This document shows positions 17,454-26,307 of a stretch of DNA of 61,418 nt, piece after piece (position 1 is the first letter of the stretch; each line of letters starts with the position of its first letter). Under the pieces are notes generated by a model. That model saw only the letters and a program-made list of their open reading frames with translations. It did no database searches and was not told the origin of the DNA. This DNA is from Treponema sp. (lineage in GTDB: Bacteria > Spirochaetota > Spirochaetia > Treponematales > Breznakiellaceae). A program made the translations under genes and the position numbers. The stretch is taken from assembly GCA_031256035.1 (NCBI GenBank), contig JAIRRJ010000119.1:1-61418 (forward strand). The letters are read 5' to 3'.

Positions 17454-17525
17454 GTCTCCATCGTCTAGCGGTTAGGACACCGGGTTTTCATCCCGGCAAC
17501 CGGGGTTCGATTCCCCGTGGAGATG
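17454..17525 (+). tRNA. tRNA-Glu (anticodon TTC)
   Basis: A 72-base cloverleaf with acceptor GTCTCCA/TGGAGAT (first pair G-U). The D-arm is GTCTAGCGGTTAGGAC. The anticodon stem CCGGG/CCCGG has loop TTTTCAT, giving anticodon TTC. The T-arm is CCGGGGTTCGATTCCCCG and the discriminator base is G, as usual for tRNA-Glu. No CCA is encoded. The 3' half is duplicated 211 bases downstream. Confidence 0.95.
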
Positions 17526-17746
17526 TCGCATAAAAAAGACCCCTTGGGTCTTTTTTTATGCGGTGTAGTACAAACAATGCTCCAGGGGAATCGAAGGGTT
17601 TCCGTGTCCCCATGAGGGTTAAGTGAATACGTAAACCCGAAGGGGGCAGCACGCAGGAAGCGGGCTGAACGGAAACCCCGGCATGGAGGGAGGCAACAGG
17701 ACGTTGCCGACCGGAAGGCGATTCCCCGTGGAGATGTCGCATAAAA
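17508..17746 (+). repeat. Exact 28-bp duplication of the tRNA-Glu 3' end (att-like)
   Basis: Bases 17508-17535 (from the T-arm through the tRNA end and 10 bases beyond) recur exactly at 17719-17746. The 183 bases between carry the terminator and inverted GGGTTTCCGT/ACGGAAACCC segments, but no gene. This is the arrangement left by an integrase acting at a tRNA 3' end. Confidence 0.8.
17528..17561 (+). terminator. Intrinsic terminator of tRNA-Glu
   Basis: AAAAAAGACCC-ctt-GGGTCTTTTTT, an 11-bp stem with a 3-base loop and T-run, extended by outer GCAT/ATGC pairs. It lies immediately after the tRNA. Confidence 0.9.
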
Positions 17747-17762
17747 CGGAAACCCAACCTGA

Positions 17763-19190
17763 ATGAAAACAAGCGGCGCATATCAAAAAATAGTCCTTTC
17801 CCTGAAACGCCGGAAAAATGGAGCAACTGTCGCCGATGTGTGCGCGGCTACAGCCCTGCCCCTGTCCACGGTTAGCGAGTTTTTGCCAAAGGCGGCGGAT
17901 GAATATTCGGGGCGTTTGCAGGTAACAGAATCGGGAGAAATACTCTACACTTTTCCGAACGGCTTCACCAGCCGTTATCGTGGATTTTACGCGGCATTGA
18001 AAAAAGCGGCCGGCGGCTTTTCCCGAGTAATGCGCTCCGTTTTGACTTTTCTCTTTAAGGCGTGGATCATGGTGATGCTGGTAGGCTATTTTGTGTTTTT
18101 CATAGCCCTTGTCATTTTGAGCATTGCCGCAGCCGGCTCTTCAAAAAACAGATCGTCAAGCAGGTCGGGAACAAGTCTTTTTAACTTTTTATGGCGGGTC
18201 TGGTTTTACAATGAGGTTGCCCGCCCGCGTTACAGGAAAACCGTAAAACGGGAAAAACAGACGCGCCCCATACACAAGGCGGTTTTTTCCTTTGTTTTCG
18301 GCGAAGACGAACCCAATAAGGACTGGGAAGAAAAAGAGCGCAAGGCAATAATCGCCTACATCCAGGCAAACAACGGCGTTATCTCCCTGCCTGAGTATAT
18401 GGCGTTTTCAGGGCAGAACAGTCTTGAAGCCGAAGATTCTATTTTGGCATTCTGCGTTCAGTTTTCAGGCAGCCCTGAAGCAACCGAAGAGGGGACAATT
18501 GTCTACCGTTTTGACGAACTTTTGTTACGCGCCGATTCTGCGGCGTTTTCGGAGCTGTCGCCGCCTGTAAAACAGCTAAAAACATTTTCATCCAATACAA
18601 AATCAACAAACGTCTGGTTTACCGTTCTCAATGCGGTAAATCTTTTTTTTGGTTCGTATTTTTTATATCATTCCGTTGCTACAGGTTTATTGATTACGCC
18701 TGAGCAGTATCAGGCGGCATCGTATCTTTATGCTTTTACCCATATGCTGTTTCAGACAGGAGCGAGTGATCCCGTAACGCTACTCAAAGTCGCGCTTGGG
18801 TTTGTACCGCTCATTTTTTCATTATTTTTCTGGTTAATACCGGCAATGAGATTTTTTTCCGAATCAAAGGAAAACGATGAGATAAAACTTTCTAATTTCA
18901 AGCGTTTTGGCTTTGGCAAAATCTGGTCAACGCCACTCAATGTAGAAATAAAAGACCTTTCCGTAACGGCGAGGGAATGCTGCCCCCGGAACATGGCAGC
19001 CGCTGGAGAACAGGTGGTCAAGGATATGGGAGCGGTTTCCAGCCCCGATATTGAGATAGGTGAAAAGTTTGAGACAAAGTATTCGTTCAGGGAACTAGAA
19101 GCGGAAAAACGCGCCCTTGAAAAATACCGGAACAGCCTTAACCCCGGACGGACTGCTCTTGGAGAAACGGTATTTGACAGCGGGGAATGA
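17763..19190 (+). CDS. Membrane protein with winged-helix-like N-terminus, unknown
   Basis: A 475-residue protein. Residues about 5-60 read like a small winged-helix or DprA-type module (VLSLKRRKNGATVADVCAATALPLSTVSEFL). Hydrophobic segments at about 97-125, 285-310 and 340-370 are membrane spans. The C-terminus is charged, with a short helical EKRALEKYRNSL tail. It starts 16 bases after the second copy of the tRNA-Glu tail, without a clear ribosome-binding site. The promoter of tRNA-Arg lies at its 3' end. I do not recognise a named family. Confidence 0.7.
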   Translation: MKTSGAYQKIVLSLKRRKNGATVADVCAATALPLSTVSEFLPKAADEYSGRLQVTESGEILYTFPNGFTSRYRGFYAALKKAAGGFSRVMRSVLTFLFKAWIMVMLVGYFVFFIALVILSIAAAGSSKNRSSSRSGTSLFNFLWRVWFYNEVARPRYRKTVKREKQTRPIHKAVFSFVFGEDEPNKDWEEKERKAIIAYIQANNGVISLPEYMAFSGQNSLEAEDSILAFCVQFSGSPEATEEGTIVYRFDELLLRADSAAFSELSPPVKQLKTFSSNTKSTNVWFTVLNAVNLFFGSYFLYHSVATGLLITPEQYQAASYLYAFTHMLFQTGASDPVTLLKVALGFVPLIFSLFFWLIPAMRFFSESKENDEIKLSNFKRFGFGKIWSTPLNVEIKDLSVTARECCPRNMAAAGEQVVKDMGAVSSPDIEIGEKFETKYSFRELEAEKRALEKYRNSLNPGRTALGETVFDSGE

Positions 19191-19201
19191 AATTGTATAA
19201 T
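19174..19201 (+). promoter_or_regulatory. Promoter of tRNA-Arg
   Basis: TTGACA (19174-19179), a 16-base spacer and a consensus TATAAT (19196-19201). The tRNA begins 13 bases later. The -35 lies within the end of the preceding coding region. Confidence 0.75.
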
Positions 19202-19214
19202 GTAATCGTTGAAT

Positions 19215-19288
<74 letters not shown>

Positions 19289-19335
19289 AAATTTTTTGTG
19301 AAGCCAATTGTAGAAAGGACATATAAATATCCTCA

Positions 19336-19364
19336 TTGACAATCTAAAAACACACAATTACACT
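19336..19364 (+). promoter_or_regulatory. Promoter of the 19384 gene
   Basis: TTGACA (19336-19341), a 17-base spacer and TACACT (19359-19364). An AGAGGT ribosome-binding site follows before the ATG at 19384. Confidence 0.65.
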
Positions 19365-19383
19365 ACGATCAAGAGGTAATGCA

Positions 19384-20613
19384 ATGAAAAACAGGCTGCT
19401 GTGTTTCTTTCTTTTATCGATCGCTTTTACGGCAACCAATGCTCAGGGACAGATTGGGCAAGCCAGTCAAAGTGATGAAATTATTGTCTACCGTCTGCCG
19501 GAACCGCGGCGGGTGTATATCTACCGTGAAAACAACCGTGCAATATTTGAAGCGTCTGTACCAGCCGCTTACATTGTAAATAAATCATTTGTGTTGCCGG
19601 AAAATGTTTTTTTGGAAAGTCTGACTATTTATCAGGACGGAAAGCGTGTTCACAATTTTACTTCTTTTCCCACAGAAACAGTAGTTGTATTGCAGCGGGG
19701 AGAAAAGCCGCGGCAGATGAAAGTGATTCAAATTGATGTACCGGATATTAAGCCTGCAATGCCGCTGGAAATAAGCTATGGAGTTACTTACGGGTCAGAT
19801 TCAAGGGGATTGCAATGGGACTTTGTGCTTGATCTGGAAATAATGAATAACAACAACCTTAACTGCGCGTTGCTTGCCAGGATACATACTGCCGCGCTGC
19901 CGGAAATCGAAAGAGCTATTCTTGCAAAAGAGCCGGAAATAATTCTAACCTCTGCTGAAAATGCCCTGTTGGAAGACGCCGCTGTTTTATTCAAACTTGG
20001 AAAAATGAATTTAGCTGCGAACACTCAGCAAATTATCAAGATTGAAGAAGGCAGTTCCAAGTATAATATTGTATATCAATGGGAAGCCAACCGCCGGGAT
20101 CGGCCTCATGCCTATCTGCGGGCACAGACGCCCATCAAAACAATGGCAAAAACGGCATGGCTTACTATTCGTTCCGGCGGTATGTATAATTTTTTGGTTA
20201 GTAATTATAGTAGAGCATCTATAGAGATTAGTCCCGACAAGCCATTTGATATTCTCCTTGGTGAACAGTCCAACATTGTTACCTTTAAATCACTGGTTAC
20301 CGCTGAATTTCCAAAGGCGCAATATCCGGCAAGAGCAAATCTTCCCTTTACCCACACGTTTGAATACCATGTTGAAAACAAGTCGGCAAGAACAATTGAA
20401 CTGGAAATTTTAATTCCTACTGCAATCGGTTACGAACACCGTACCGAGTATACCTTTACCACAAGACCGCCGGACGAACGCCCCGGCGAAAACTTGCTGT
20501 GGAAATATACCATGAAATCAGGGGAAAAAATAAAATTATTGTTCAGTTATGACGCTGATTTTAAAAATCCGCCTTCATACCGGGAGTATGATTATTATGA
20601 GGGCGGCAGATAA
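19384..20613 (+). CDS. Exported protein, distantly DUF4139-like
   Basis: A 409-residue protein with a signal peptide (MKNRLLCFFLLSIAFTATNAQG). The body is beta-rich, with EIIVYRLPEPRRVYIYRENNRAIFEASVP at the start. The C-terminal part has FTHTFEYHVENKSARTIELEILIP, a conserved-looking immunoglobulin-like or DUF4139-type ending seen also in the larger exported protein at 35729. It is monocistronic behind its own promoter. Function unknown; probably periplasmic or envelope-associated. The DUF4139 link is a weak visual resemblance. Confidence 0.6.
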   Translation: MKNRLLCFFLLSIAFTATNAQGQIGQASQSDEIIVYRLPEPRRVYIYRENNRAIFEASVPAAYIVNKSFVLPENVFLESLTIYQDGKRVHNFTSFPTETVVVLQRGEKPRQMKVIQIDVPDIKPAMPLEISYGVTYGSDSRGLQWDFVLDLEIMNNNNLNCALLARIHTAALPEIERAILAKEPEIILTSAENALLEDAAVLFKLGKMNLAANTQQIIKIEEGSSKYNIVYQWEANRRDRPHAYLRAQTPIKTMAKTAWLTIRSGGMYNFLVSNYSRASIEISPDKPFDILLGEQSNIVTFKSLVTAEFPKAQYPARANLPFTHTFEYHVENKSARTIELEILIPTAIGYEHRTEYTFTTRPPDERPGENLLWKYTMKSGEKIKLLFSYDADFKNPPSYREYDYYEGGR

Positions 20614-20643
20614 AAGGTATGTCCTTTTTTTCTTATAACAGCT

Positions 20644-20693
20644 GAAGCAGGTTACTATAACAATACATTATGACGAAAGAATAAACCTGCTTC
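20644..20693. repeat. 10-bp inverted repeat between two genes
   Basis: GAAGCAGGTT and AACCTGCTTC are perfect inverted arms separated by 30 bases, between the 19384 and 20742 genes. There is no T-run, so its role is unclear. Confidence 0.6.
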
Positions 20694-20741
20694 CGCTCAG
20701 GCTGGAACACGACTCCGTTAAAAACACAGGAGATTATAGAA

Positions 20742-21506
20742 ATGGACAAAGAAAGAAAAGAAAAGGAAAATGATTACCTTGGACACCGACGCCAGTACGA
20801 CTCCAAAGGAAATGAGCACATAGATCGATTTTTATCAAAAATATTTAGCAAAGTATTTAACAGCGAAGTTGTGGTAATCGACGGCAAGAAGAAGCTGAAG
20901 CCGGGCTTTTTCAAGAGAACAATCATACGTGCGATTATAGCGCTTGCGATTTTTTTTGGTCTGCATTTTATGATAGTTGATTACAATGGGACAAGAATGC
21001 TTGCGTTTTCGCCTGATCAGATACGAGAAATACATATCTATAAAAAAGAAATAGAAGCAACAATAATAGGCAATTATCGACTGGAGACAGGTTACGGAGA
21101 AGTTGTCTTAAACAACTTTTGCAAAATACTTGTGAAAGGGTATTCCCCGACTGTTATTCCCCAGTCTTCATTTGAGCAAGGAAAAGCTGAACACAATTTT
21201 ACGATGGAAGAGATGGAAATTCCTAAGAACGCAGGTTTCAATATCGATAAGGATGGTCGGATTTCTTTAGGGTATTTAAGAACAAGTCTAAAGGATATTA
21301 CCCTGATTGATTCTACGCACATAATTTCTGAACATGATTTATCTTTCTTAATGCAAAGTCGTGAGTGGATTTTGGATGCATATTACCCAAACTTTTTTTT
21401 GGTGAAGCTGGAAGGTGAAAGCGAATACCAAAGATACGAGTCTATCTCTTTCGAGAGAGACTGGGGTAAATTTGTTTTTGGGAGACCGTTTGAGGAACAA
21501 GACTGA
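20742..21506 (+). CDS. Single-pass membrane protein, unknown
   Basis: A 254-residue protein with an ACAGGAGA ribosome-binding site. The N-terminal 60 residues are highly charged (MDKERKEKENDYLGHRRQYD). One hydrophobic segment follows at about 60-77 (TIIRAIIALAIFFGLHFMIV), and the rest is a soluble, beta-rich domain, probably extracytoplasmic. No family was recognised. Confidence 0.65.
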   Translation: MDKERKEKENDYLGHRRQYDSKGNEHIDRFLSKIFSKVFNSEVVVIDGKKKLKPGFFKRTIIRAIIALAIFFGLHFMIVDYNGTRMLAFSPDQIREIHIYKKEIEATIIGNYRLETGYGEVVLNNFCKILVKGYSPTVIPQSSFEQGKAEHNFTMEEMEIPKNAGFNIDKDGRISLGYLRTSLKDITLIDSTHIISEHDLSFLMQSREWILDAYYPNFFLVKLEGESEYQRYESISFERDWGKFVFGRPFEEQD

Positions 21507-21582
21507 ATGACGAAAGAACCGGCGGCGCAATGGTGCCTGACACAGAAAACACATGGTGGCGTTACGCGACATAATACGTTTC

Positions 21583-22188
21583 CTAATCTAAATTATCACT
21601 CCTTGAGAGTTTTTCAACAGTATTATCTTTATAGATGAACATAATATTGTCTTTATCAACGACAATAATTTCAATAATTAATGTCTCCGCAGAATATGAC
21701 ATTGTTTCAACTGGTATTAAATTCAATGTTAAAATATTTCCAGATAATATCCAATTCCCATGAATACCTATGTCGGTAGGACCTTTCCTTGCAGAAATAA
21801 ATCGATTATGCGGTGTAAAAGCCCAAAAATTTTTGCTATCCTTATCTGTATCCCAATATCCTAAAACAGGCTCAACATCCATTGGCATTTTTGCTGATAA
21901 ATAGCAGCCAAAAACCCATGAACGACCGCCTATATTGAAACCGTCTATACGTCTATCAGTTCTATACCAATAATCTGTGATACCATTAATAGTTACACTA
22001 TTACTTCGTTCATAAACAACAACCCTCTCTCCATATAATAAAGTTCCAATTATTTCTGATGAAACCTGAGGAGAAGAGCGCTGATTTAAGCCGTTTTTTG
22101 CAGTAACATACATAATCCTCGGGAATTCTTGTGAAAAAATATTTGTTACAGAAACAAAAAAAATAAAAATAGTGAATATTTTCTTCAA
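21583..22188 (-). CDS. Exported SH3b-domain protein
   Basis: A longer frame opens to 22356, but the start is placed at TTG 22188. It has an AAAGGA ribosome-binding site and begins a signal peptide (KKIFTIFIFFVSVTNIFSQ). The 201-residue product then has a bacterial SH3 domain: NGLNQRSSPQVSSEIIGTLLYGERVVVYER. Such domains often bind cell-wall material. The C-terminal half resembles a short lipocalin- or DUF-like beta domain. It lies 131 bases beyond the transporter gene on the same strand. Confidence 0.65.
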   Translation of the reverse strand: MKKIFTIFIFFVSVTNIFSQEFPRIMYVTAKNGLNQRSSPQVSSEIIGTLLYGERVVVYERSNSVTINGITDYWYRTDRRIDGFNIGGRSWVFGCYLSAKMPMDVEPVLGYWDTDKDSKNFWAFTPHNRFISARKGPTDIGIHGNWILSGNILTLNLIPVETMSYSAETLIIEIIVVDKDNIMFIYKDNTVEKLSRSDNLD

Positions 22189-22319
22189 TTTAAAGTCCTT
22201 TGCTTCATTATAACAAGCATTTCCAAGATGCGACAGGTGTAAGGAGCGGGGTGTCAGAATAGCTGGAAAGCGGTCTGTTATCATGCTCCTGACCTTTCTA
22301 AGCGCGTCATATACATTCC

Positions 22320-24344
22320 CTAATACCCGAAATACCCTGCCGCCGCAAAACAGCACAAGGCAAGAAGCGTGATAGCAATTATGTACGGCAGTTTGGCGCG
22401 GTAATATTTCATCGGATTAATTCCCAGTATGTCTCCGATAAAAAATATATCCCCAAGGGCGATTTCATTTCCAATCAAGCCCGCGGCACAGACAGCGCCT
22501 ATGTAAAGAGCGGTATTTCCGCCGGCAGTGGCGGCAAAGCTGACGGCTGTCGGTATTCCGATGGCATACATTGCCCAGGGATTGTCGAATAACGCGCCGA
22601 CCAATGTACATACGCTGAAAATGATCGCGGGCAGAAGCCACACCTGCCCCCGGATGAGGCTATGTACAAGCTCGTCAAGCCACGCGGAAAGCCCTATGTC
22701 CTCCATGCCGTTGGCAAAACATTTTCCGACAAGAAATATGGTAATGGGCGCTATCATACTCTCCATACCATAAAGAATATTTTTAAAGAACTGTTCGGGA
22801 GTCATATACTGCTGGAAACAATAGAGCAAAAAAGTAAATATCAGCGTAATGCACATCCCATACAGTACGTTTACCTGAAATGCTCCCTGTTCAAGAGTTC
22901 CGGCGATGATTGATGAGATAATAAGGACTAAAACCGGGAGCAGAATGTTTAACAGACGTCCGCGGCTGAATTGATCTTCTTCGGTTTCGATGTTGTCAGT
23001 ACCTTCCGGCCACAAGTCGCCTCCTTTTTTAACTCGCACCTGCGCTTGCTTGAGACCGCCGGCAAGTGGCAGTTTATCAACAGCCAGAAGCAGTATAAAT
23101 ACAATTGCAATAATTGCACCGTAGTTGTAACGGATTGATTCCAGGAAAAATCCTTTCTCCCCTGAGGACATTGCGATAACGCCTGTAAGGTAAATGCCGG
23201 TTATGGAAATTGGGTTTAATATGCACAACGCGCCGGGCATCATTCCCAGAAAAACAGCGCTTTTTTCCCTTGGGATTTTTTTTGCATCCATGAGGGATCT
23301 AAAGCAGGCGCCGTTAATAAGCACTGACAAATATTCATCAATTGCTATTAGTACCATCGACAAAAACGCGGCGAGGAAAGTACCAAGAGTACCCTTGGTA
23401 CTCAGAGTACCTTTCGTACTTTTTATTTTCTGCTGAACAAAATATTTTAAGTCATTAATGCTGCCGGATGCGGAAAATAACCGCGCCAATGACCCCATGA
23501 GCAAAACTATCAGAATAATATCAACAGTACCGCCGATTGTGCCGCTCAAGTGTACGGTAAAATCCCCGATAAAGTTGAACTTGGACAGCAGTATCATGAT
23601 ATACATTGTCGAAAGCACTAATGCTTCAAGGGCGCGCTGGGTGATGACCATGTAGGCTACCATGAACACAATGGGTGAACAAAGCCACAGGGGGTGCATA
23701 TGTTCCGTGCCATGCCGGGGCGCAAAAAAGAGAGCGGCGCAGAAAACTAAAAATACCACACAGTAATTAATAAACAGCGAATGAAATGTCTGCTTTTTTC
23801 TGGAGCTTCCATAACCGAAGCCCCTTTTTGTATTGAGAATCTTGACCAGCTTACGGTATTTTTCCGATGCCTGATCATAAACATTTTTCAAAAATAAACT
23901 GTAAATAACCGGGTGCTTCTGTGTCAGATATAAAAGAATTTCCTTATTCAGTTTATAAACCCGGACAGCTCCCCGCGCCTGTATATCCGCCAGGCGTTTT
24001 TCCCCGGTAATGGCGGCATATTCTCCAAAATACCTGCCCGGCTGTAGTTCATTAAGTACCTCGTTATTCTTGCCCAGTACAATGACCATCCCTGATTCGA
24101 TGAAATACATATCATGCGCATCGCCTCCGGCACGGCAAATGAAACTGTTATGTGTATATTCTTTCGGTGTCAAATGGAGCATTATAAAATCCACTAGGCT
24201 CACATCCTCCTCGGAACTGCCTAACTGGAAAAAATTTTGAATATAATCGCGGGTGATGATGTTTGCGCGGGAGACTTCGTTGCAAGATGCGCGGGAAACT
24301 TCGTTGTAAGATGCGCGGGAAACTTCGTTGCATGATGCGTCCAT
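22320..24344 (-). CDS. Cyclic-nucleotide-binding domain fused to NhaC-like Na+/H+ antiporter
   Basis: A 674-residue membrane protein. Residues about 45-165 form a cNMP-binding (CAP-type) domain: FICRAGGDAHDMYFIESGMVIVL then PGRYFGEYAAITGEKRLADI. After a helical linker, about 12 membrane spans (195-670) resemble the NhaC/ArsB antiporter superfamily. ALFDNPWAMYAIGIP and GGNTALYIGAVCAAGLIGNEIALGD are likely transport motifs. The N-terminal ~25 residues are three copies of a 24-bp repeat and have no clear ribosome-binding site, so translation may start downstream. It begins 34 bases after purD and is probably the last gene of the pur operon. Substrate unknown. Confidence 0.75.
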   Translation of the reverse strand: MDASCNEVSRASYNEVSRASCNEVSRANIITRDYIQNFFQLGSSEEDVSLVDFIMLHLTPKEYTHNSFICRAGGDAHDMYFIESGMVIVLGKNNEVLNELQPGRYFGEYAAITGEKRLADIQARGAVRVYKLNKEILLYLTQKHPVIYSLFLKNVYDQASEKYRKLVKILNTKRGFGYGSSRKKQTFHSLFINYCVVFLVFCAALFFAPRHGTEHMHPLWLCSPIVFMVAYMVITQRALEALVLSTMYIMILLSKFNFIGDFTVHLSGTIGGTVDIILIVLLMGSLARLFSASGSINDLKYFVQQKIKSTKGTLSTKGTLGTFLAAFLSMVLIAIDEYLSVLINGACFRSLMDAKKIPREKSAVFLGMMPGALCILNPISITGIYLTGVIAMSSGEKGFFLESIRYNYGAIIAIVFILLLAVDKLPLAGGLKQAQVRVKKGGDLWPEGTDNIETEEDQFSRGRLLNILLPVLVLIISSIIAGTLEQGAFQVNVLYGMCITLIFTFLLYCFQQYMTPEQFFKNILYGMESMIAPITIFLVGKCFANGMEDIGLSAWLDELVHSLIRGQVWLLPAIIFSVCTLVGALFDNPWAMYAIGIPTAVSFAATAGGNTALYIGAVCAAGLIGNEIALGDIFFIGDILGINPMKYYRAKLPYIIAITLLALCCFAAAGYFGY
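24264..24335. repeat. Three tandem copies of a dispersed 24-bp repeat
   Basis: Units at 24264-24287, 24288-24311 and 24312-24335 follow TGCGCGGGAAACTTCGTTGC plus 4 bases, with one or two differences. Read on the minus strand they encode (S/A)(C/Y)NEVSRA repeats at the start of the NhaC-like gene. Single copies occur in purN, purL and aspS. Confidence 0.9.
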
Positions 24345-24377
24345 ATATTACAGATTAACATATTTTTTAACGGGCTG

Positions 24378-25637
24378 TCAGTACTTTCCGATGTCTTTAC
24401 GGCAGAACATTCCTTCAAAGTTGATTGCAGCAGCAGCTTTATACGCCGCGTTTATTGCACTTTTGAGGTCAGGAGCGGTTGCTGTAATACCAAGCACCCT
24501 GCCGCCTGCTGTATAAAAAGCGCCGTCCCTGTATTCAGTCCCGGCGTGATACACAGCGCTCCCTGCAATGCCGCCTTGTTCATCCAGACCTGAAATAGCG
24601 AAACCAGTCTTGTACGCTGCCGGGTATCCCCCGCTTGCGAGTACCACGCAGGCGGCATGATAGGCGGAAAAGCGTGCCTTCACACTGTCCAGTCTGCCGT
24701 CAGTAACTGCTTCCATTATGTCCAAAAGGTCAGTTTCCAAAAGCGGGAGCACTGCCTGCGTTTCCGGGTCGCCGAAACGGCAGTTGTATTCGATAACCTT
24801 CGGTCCCTGGGGGGTTAACATAAGCCCGAAGTACAGACAGCCTTTGAACGGGCAGCTCTCGTCCCGCATGGCGCGAATGGTTGGCAGAAAAATGTTTTTT
24901 TCGCAGATGGAAGCGATTTCGGCTGTGTAGTGCGGGTTGGGGGCAATTGCGCCCATGCCGCCCGTGTTGGGGCCTTCGTTGTTGTCAAAGGCGCGTTTAT
25001 GATCCATCAAGGACACCATCGGCACGATTGTTTTTCCGTCTGTAAATGCGAGTACCGAAACCTCTGGCCCTGTAAGGAATTCCTCAATAACAACACTGCT
25101 GCCGCTTTCGCCGAACACTTTTTCGCGCATGATTGAATCTAATGCGCTAGTGGCTTCGTTTCTGTCGGCGGCAATGATGACCCCCTTGCCGAGAGCGAGA
25201 CCGTCCGCTTTTATCACCAGCGGGAAGGATGCTGATTTTACGAAATCGGCGGCCTTATCCGCATCGGAAAATGTTTCATAAGCTGCGGTCGGGATGCCGT
25301 ATTTTTTCATCAAAGCCTTGGCGAAGACCTTGCTGCTTTCGATGCGGGCTGCCGCCTTGTTAGGTCCGAAACAGCGGATGCCTATGCTTCCAAGAGCGTC
25401 TACCATTCCGATGGCAAGCGGATTGTCAGGCGCTACGACAACATAATCAATTGTGTTCCGCACGACGAAATCTGTCATTGTGGGAATGTCGTCTGCTTTT
25501 ATTGATACGCACTCAGCGTCGTGGCTTATGCCGCCGTTGCCCGGAGCCGCGTATATTTTTTTTACGCGTTCGCTTTTTTTAAGCGCCTTGACAAGAGCGT
25601 GTTCTCTTCCGCCTCCGCCTATAACGAGTACTTTCAT
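24378..25637 (-). CDS. purD: Phosphoribosylamine-glycine ligase
   Basis: A 419-residue ATP-grasp enzyme making GAR. The start was chosen at 25637, where MKVLVIGGGGREHAL matches the family N-terminus and AGGAG precedes it; an upstream frame extension is not real. The ATP-grasp region shows SFPLVIKADGLALGKGV, VVIEEFLTGPEVSV and GCLYFGLMLTPQGPKVIEYNCRFGDPE. It starts one base after the purN stop and is intact. Confidence 0.96.
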   Translation of the reverse strand: MKVLVIGGGGREHALVKALKKSERVKKIYAAPGNGGISHDAECVSIKADDIPTMTDFVVRNTIDYVVVAPDNPLAIGMVDALGSIGIRCFGPNKAAARIESSKVFAKALMKKYGIPTAAYETFSDADKAADFVKSASFPLVIKADGLALGKGVIIAADRNEATSALDSIMREKVFGESGSSVVIEEFLTGPEVSVLAFTDGKTIVPMVSLMDHKRAFDNNEGPNTGGMGAIAPNPHYTAEIASICEKNIFLPTIRAMRDESCPFKGCLYFGLMLTPQGPKVIEYNCRFGDPETQAVLPLLETDLLDIMEAVTDGRLDSVKARFSAYHAACVVLASGGYPAAYKTGFAISGLDEQGGIAGSAVYHAGTEYRDGAFYTAGGRVLGITATAPDLKSAINAAYKAAAAINFEGMFCRKDIGKY

Positions 25638-25638
25638 T

Positions 25639-26307
25639 TCAACTCCTGTTTCCACACAATTCTCCCCTGCAAAACATGGCGACCGCCTTTGGCAAAAGTT
25701 CCCATTCGCCTTCGCGCATAACGCGCTGCTGCAAAGTTTCGGGAGTGTCACCGGGTAAAACATCAATCGCCTTTTGCAGAATTATTTTACCGCCGTCCAC
25801 TACATTATTTACAAAGTGAACTGTAGCTCCGGTAACCTTTACCCCGTATTCAAGAACCGCTTCATGCACGCGAAGGCCGTAAAAACCTTTGCCGCAGAAA
25901 GACGGTATCAGAGCCGGATGCACATTGATAATTCTGTTTTCATAGCTCTGGAGTACCAGCGGCCCCAGGATACTCAAGAAGCCCGCCAAAACGACAAAAT
26001 CAATTTTGTTTTCAGATAACGCATTCTTAAGCGCGCTGTCCCATTGGCCTATGTCCGCATACTGTTTTTTTTCTATGGTTATCGTTTTTATTCCCGCTTT
26101 TTCCGCGCGTTCTAGGGCAAGAACGCCTGATTTGGTCGATACCACCAGAGATATTTCTCCCCCTGCGAGCTTGCCCTCTTTTTGCGCATCTATTAGCGCC
26201 TGCAAGTTAGTGCCGCCGCCGCTAACAAAAACTGCAATGCGCGGGGAACTTCGTTGCAAAATGCGCTGGAAACTGCCTTCTTCGAAGGGTTGCGAAATGC
26301 GTGTCAT
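25639..26307 (-). CDS. purN: Phosphoribosylglycinamide formyltransferase
   Basis: A 222-residue enzyme that formylates GAR. The core (RIAVFVSGGGTNLQALID, then NVHPALIPSF with catalytic Asn and His, then VDGGKIILQ with Asp) is complete. An extra N-terminal stretch of about 24 residues (MTRISQPFEEGSFQRILQRSSP) is absent from ordinary PurN and is encoded by a copy of the dispersed 24-bp repeat. The ATG overlaps the purM stop (ATGA), so this extended start is probably used. Confidence 0.94.
   Translation of the reverse strand: MTRISQPFEEGSFQRILQRSSPRIAVFVSGGGTNLQALIDAQKEGKLAGGEISLVVSTKSGVLALERAEKAGIKTITIEKKQYADIGQWDSALKNALSENKIDFVVLAGFLSILGPLVLQSYENRIINVHPALIPSFCGKGFYGLRVHEAVLEYGVKVTGATVHFVNNVVDGGKIILQKAIDVLPGDTPETLQQRVMREGEWELLPKAVAMFCRGELCGNRS
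26238..26285. repeat. 24-bp repeat copy plus degenerate second unit in purN
   Basis: 26238-26261 matches the consensus (TGCGCGGGGAACTTCGTTGC...). 26262-26285 starts TGCGCTGGAAACT and then diverges. Together they encode the N-terminal extension of PurN. Confidence 0.85.

Noticed and set aside
17488-17826. 112-codon minus-strand frame containing RGIEPRLPG
   Set aside because: It is the reverse complement of tRNA-Glu and its duplicated tail, a common false gene at tRNA loci.
22189-22356. N-terminal extension of the SH3b protein
   Set aside because: A signal peptide and ribosome-binding site start at TTG 22188, and the extension would overlap the end of the transporter gene.
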